Shown here: piece after piece, positions 6,697 to 8,534 of the stretch
Layout of the letters: each line of letters opens with the position of its first letter
Position numbering within the stretch: the stretch's first letter is position 1
Origin: Myxococcales bacterium
GTDB lineage: Bacteria > Myxococcota_A > Polyangia > Polyangiales > Houyiibacteriaceae
DNA: 8,534 bases
Direction: 5' to 3'
NCBI GenBank assembly: GCA_030622585.1
Contig: JAUXFZ010000078.1
Location: 1-8,534 of the forward strand
Made by a program: the position numbers and the translations under genes
Notes under the pieces: model-generated
What the model was told of the DNA's origin: nothing
The model's input: the letters and a program-made list of their open reading frames with translations, nothing else
The model's database searches: none

Positions 6697-7615
6697 TCTC
6701 GTGCTGGAGGTGCTTGGTCTTCGGAAGGTCTTTCACATCGGGTTCTTCCGAAAGCGCGTGGAGGCGGTCAACGGCACCAGCTTCAACGTGAAGAGAGGGG
6801 AGATCTTCGGCCTCCTCGGACCCAACGGTGCGGGCAAAACCACCACCATTAAGGCGATCCTTCGGCTCATCTTCCCGACCGAAGGCGAGATCCGGCTCTT
6901 CGGCCGCTCGGCTGACGATCGCGAAGCAGCGAAACGGGTCGGCTACATGCCCGAGAATCCGTACATCTATCAGTACCTCAAGCCTCTCGAATTTCTGGAC
7001 CTGTGCGGCCGGCTAGTCGGGCTTTCCGCAACCGATCGACGTGTTCGCTCGGAGGCGATGATCGACAAAGTCGGTCTTCGCCACGCGGTGGACCGGCCGA
7101 TCGGGAAGTTCTCCAAAGGCATGATGCAGCGGATAGGACTCGCCCAGGCTCTGCTACACGATCCGGAGCTGTTGATACTCGACGAACCGATGAGTGGCCT
7201 CGACCCGATTGGCCGAAAAGAGGTGCGTGATCTGTTGCTCGAGCAACGAGAGCGCGGAAAGACGCTCTTGTTCACGAGCCACATCCTGAGCGATGTCGAA
7301 GAACTGTGCGACCGGGTCGTGATCATGCAACGCGGCAAGATCACGTCCGAAGGGCAAGTGCACGATCTGGTGGAGACCGCAGGGCGGCGGGTCGAGATTC
7401 GCCTGAGCGGCACATCGCACGCGCTCAAGGATGCGCTCAGCTCGCGGGGAGCGATCCTCGACTACGGCGGGGGGCATCTCACCCTAAGAGTCGAGGGTCA
7501 GAACGCGGTCGACGACATCATCCGAATCTCGAACGCAGCAGGCGCGCGGCTCGATGCGATGATCCCGGAGCGGCAGACCCTCGAAAAATTGTTCCTGGAA
7601 AACACGAAGGCCTGA
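6686..7615 (+). CDS. ABC transporter ATP-binding protein (ABC-2 / NatA-like type)
   Basis: This is the nucleotide-binding subunit of an ABC exporter, a cytoplasmic protein that would bind a membrane permease. With start ATG 6686 it has 309 residues: Walker A GPNGAGKTT (45-53, Lys51), signature FSKGM (142-146, a variant of LSGGQ), Walker B LLILDEP (162-168, Asp166/Glu167) and switch His199 in FTSHIL. About 90 residues after the ATPase core (GKITSEGQVHDL onward) form the C-terminal domain common in ABC-2 type ATPases. The frame is open upstream to 6566, but only inside the aminotransferase gene. ATG 6686 has six G residues at 6674-6679, six bases upstream, and gives the standard N-terminus LVLEVLGLRKVF. 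It overlaps the aminotransferase stop by 11 bases, implying one operon. No permease gene follows in the window. The transported compound is unknown. Confidence 0.93.
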   Translation: MGDDLVLEVLGLRKVFHIGFFRKRVEAVNGTSFNVKRGEIFGLLGPNGAGKTTTIKAILRLIFPTEGEIRLFGRSADDREAAKRVGYMPENPYIYQYLKPLEFLDLCGRLVGLSATDRRVRSEAMIDKVGLRHAVDRPIGKFSKGMMQRIGLAQALLHDPELLILDEPMSGLDPIGRKEVRDLLLEQRERGKTLLFTSHILSDVEELCDRVVIMQRGKITSEGQVHDLVETAGRRVEIRLSGTSHALKDALSSRGAILDYGGGHLTLRVEGQNAVDDIIRISNAAGARLDAMIPERQTLEKLFLENTKA

Positions 7616-7658
7616 CACGCCGGCTTGCTCCGGTCCGGGACGACCCTAGAGGTACCGC

Positions 7659-8096
7659 ATGACCGTCAAAAGGGTTTCGCCCCAGGAGGCCGACGCGCTC
7701 ATCAGGGAACAAGGCCATGTATACCTCGACGTTCGCTCCATTCCGGAGTTCGACGCGGGCCATCCCCGTGGCGCGTACAACATCCCGCTGCTGCACGCGA
7801 CACCGTCAGGTATGCGCCCAAACCCAGACTTCTTGTCGGTGGTGGCGGGCGTCTTTGCGAAAGATGCGAAGCTCGTGCTCGGGTGCAGGACAGGCGTTCG
7901 CTCGCTGCGCGCGGCGGGCGACTTGCTCGGCGCGGGATTCGAGACGGTCGTCGACCAGCGCGCGGGATTCCACGGCACACGGGACCCGTTCGGCCAGCTG
8001 CAAGAGGCGGGCTGGCACGGTGCAGGCCTCGACGTTGCGACGGATGCCGGGCTCGGCCGAGCCTACGAGGCCCTGCTCGCGCGCAAAGACGCTTAG
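7659..8096 (+). CDS. single-domain rhodanese (sulfurtransferase)
   Basis: This is a 145-residue single-domain rhodanese, which transfers sulfane sulfur via a cysteine persulfide, probably in the cytoplasm since no signal peptide is seen. It begins with the usual VSPQEADALI helix, then YLDVRSIPEFDAGHPRGAYN (about 22-41) containing the conserved Asp24, and the active-site loop CRTGVR with Cys76. The six-residue loop fits sulfurtransferases rather than the longer-looped Cdc25-type phosphatases. AGRUGMENT in the tail is limited to GWHGAGLDV, similar to the C-terminal GW-x-AGLPV ending of many single-domain members. AGAGGT lies five bases before the ATG (7648-7653). It sits 43 bases after the ABC gene with no terminator between, so it may be co-transcribed with it, though no functional link is evident. 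Its TAG interlocks with the stop of the convergent aldehyde dehydrogenase. Natural sulfur donor and acceptor are unknown. Confidence 0.93.
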   Translation: MTVKRVSPQEADALIREQGHVYLDVRSIPEFDAGHPRGAYNIPLLHATPSGMRPNPDFLSVVAGVFAKDAKLVLGCRTGVRSLRAAGDLLGAGFETVVDQRAGFHGTRDPFGQLQEAGWHGAGLDVATDAGLGRAYEALLARKDA

Positions 8097-8534
8097 CCGA
8101 ACATCGCCGCCCAAAGGATACCAGGAAGCCTCATCAACGACGGGTCGGCGTTGAAATACGTCATCTTTCGGCCAACGGTGGCTCCGGCCTTGTTGTCGAT
8201 GAACCAAAGGGGCTTCGGCCAAACGCGGAACGGCCCACGCAGCACGGACTTCTGGGGCTTGTCGAACATGTACGTGTTGTGCACGATGCCTCGGCCGGAG
8301 CGAATGTCTTCGGTCGTGTGCCCTGGGAACGCACCCCAGGTCGGGGTGACCAGTGCGTAGTTGAGTGCGGGCCAGTGGTTGATGCCGATGCTTCCGTACC
8401 GAAGGTTGGCGATCGCTCGCTCGACAGCCGCGGCAACCGCGGGGTCTTTGAGCGACTTGGGATGCACGAAGATGCCGGCGTTGAGGGTCCCCCAGACCGA
8501 GTCGTTGCAGAAGTCGACCGCCCTATCGATGTAC
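8093..8534 (-). CDS. aldehyde dehydrogenase family protein, C-terminal part (5' end outside window)
   Basis: Only the last 146 residues are in the window; the frame is open to the right edge, so the internal GTG at 8467 is not the start. Recognisable aldehyde dehydrogenase segments, in order, are VDFCNDSVWGTLNAGIFVHP (the FANDT-x-YGL-like block), LRYGSIGINHWPAL (the G-x-V-x-VN block) and WGAFPGHTTEDIRSGRGIVHN (equivalent of the GG-x-K-x-SG region). A long tail, including MFDKPQKSVLRGPF and an FIDNKAGATVG stretch, follows; this longer, tryptophan- and proline-rich ending points to a less studied subgroup rather than classical NAD-dependent acetaldehyde enzymes. The catalytic cysteine and most of the cofactor-binding region are upstream of the window, so activity cannot be judged. 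The gene converges on the rhodanese gene with interlocked stop codons. Superfamily assignment is good; substrate unknown. Confidence 0.87.
   Translation of the reverse strand, partial: YIDRAVDFCNDSVWGTLNAGIFVHPKSLKDPAVAAAVERAIANLRYGSIGINHWPALNYALVTPTWGAFPGHTTEDIRSGRGIVHNTYMFDKPQKSVLRGPFRVWPKPLWFIDNKAGATVGRKMTYFNADPSLMRLPGILWAAMFG

Noticed and set aside
7616..7658. GC-rich spacer between ABC and rhodanese genes as a terminator
   Set aside because: Only four-base CCGG repeats are found, with no stable stem followed by T residues.

Overview
The window is GC-rich and densely packed, with eight protein-coding genes, two of them cut by the window edges. No gap between genes exceeds about 110 bases. 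I saw no RNA gene, insertion sequence, CRISPR array or other mobile element. The GC richness, frequent GTG/TTG starts, inner-membrane transglutaminase cassette, large patatin-like protein and the particular aldehyde dehydrogenase type suggest a Gram-negative bacterium, perhaps Myxococcota or a related former deltaproteobacterial lineage. That placement is inference from gene style, not from a marker gene.

Left part (1-3883, minus strand): a three-gene operon read right to left. It encodes a MoxR-type AAA+ ATPase, a DUF58 membrane protein and a TgpA-like membrane transglutaminase whose last residues lie beyond base 1. The DUF58 and transglutaminase genes overlap by ATGA. The ATPase and DUF58 genes are 12 bases apart, and that junction carries a 15-base palindrome. 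This is a widespread cassette thought to work at the inner membrane and periplasm: the ATPase acts as a chaperone-like remodeller, DUF58 as its membrane partner and the transglutaminase as the periplasmic catalytic arm.

Middle part (3884-5624, minus strand): a 110-base gap holds a C-rich, G-poor transcript segment, a small inverted repeat and a candidate promoter for the MoxR operon. Upstream of it lie a patatin-like phospholipase gene (TTG start) and a 128-residue protein of unknown function. These two are coupled through a TTGA stop/start overlap, so they are probably made together.

Right part (5626-8534): a plus-strand run encodes a DegT/DnrJ/EryC1/StrS aminotransferase, an ABC transporter ATPase overlapping it by 11 bases, and a single-domain rhodanese. 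The first of these starts one base away from the start of the divergent 128-residue gene. The rhodanese gene converges on the 3' end of an aldehyde dehydrogenase gene on the minus strand, and their stop codons interlock. The ABC ATPase has no permease gene next to it.

Most of the window looks like ordinary housekeeping or accessory metabolism. I do not see a convincing new multi-gene system. The least explained items are the 128-residue/patatin pair, the back-to-back start codons at 5624/5626, the permease-less ATPase and the palindrome in the MoxR-DUF58 junction.
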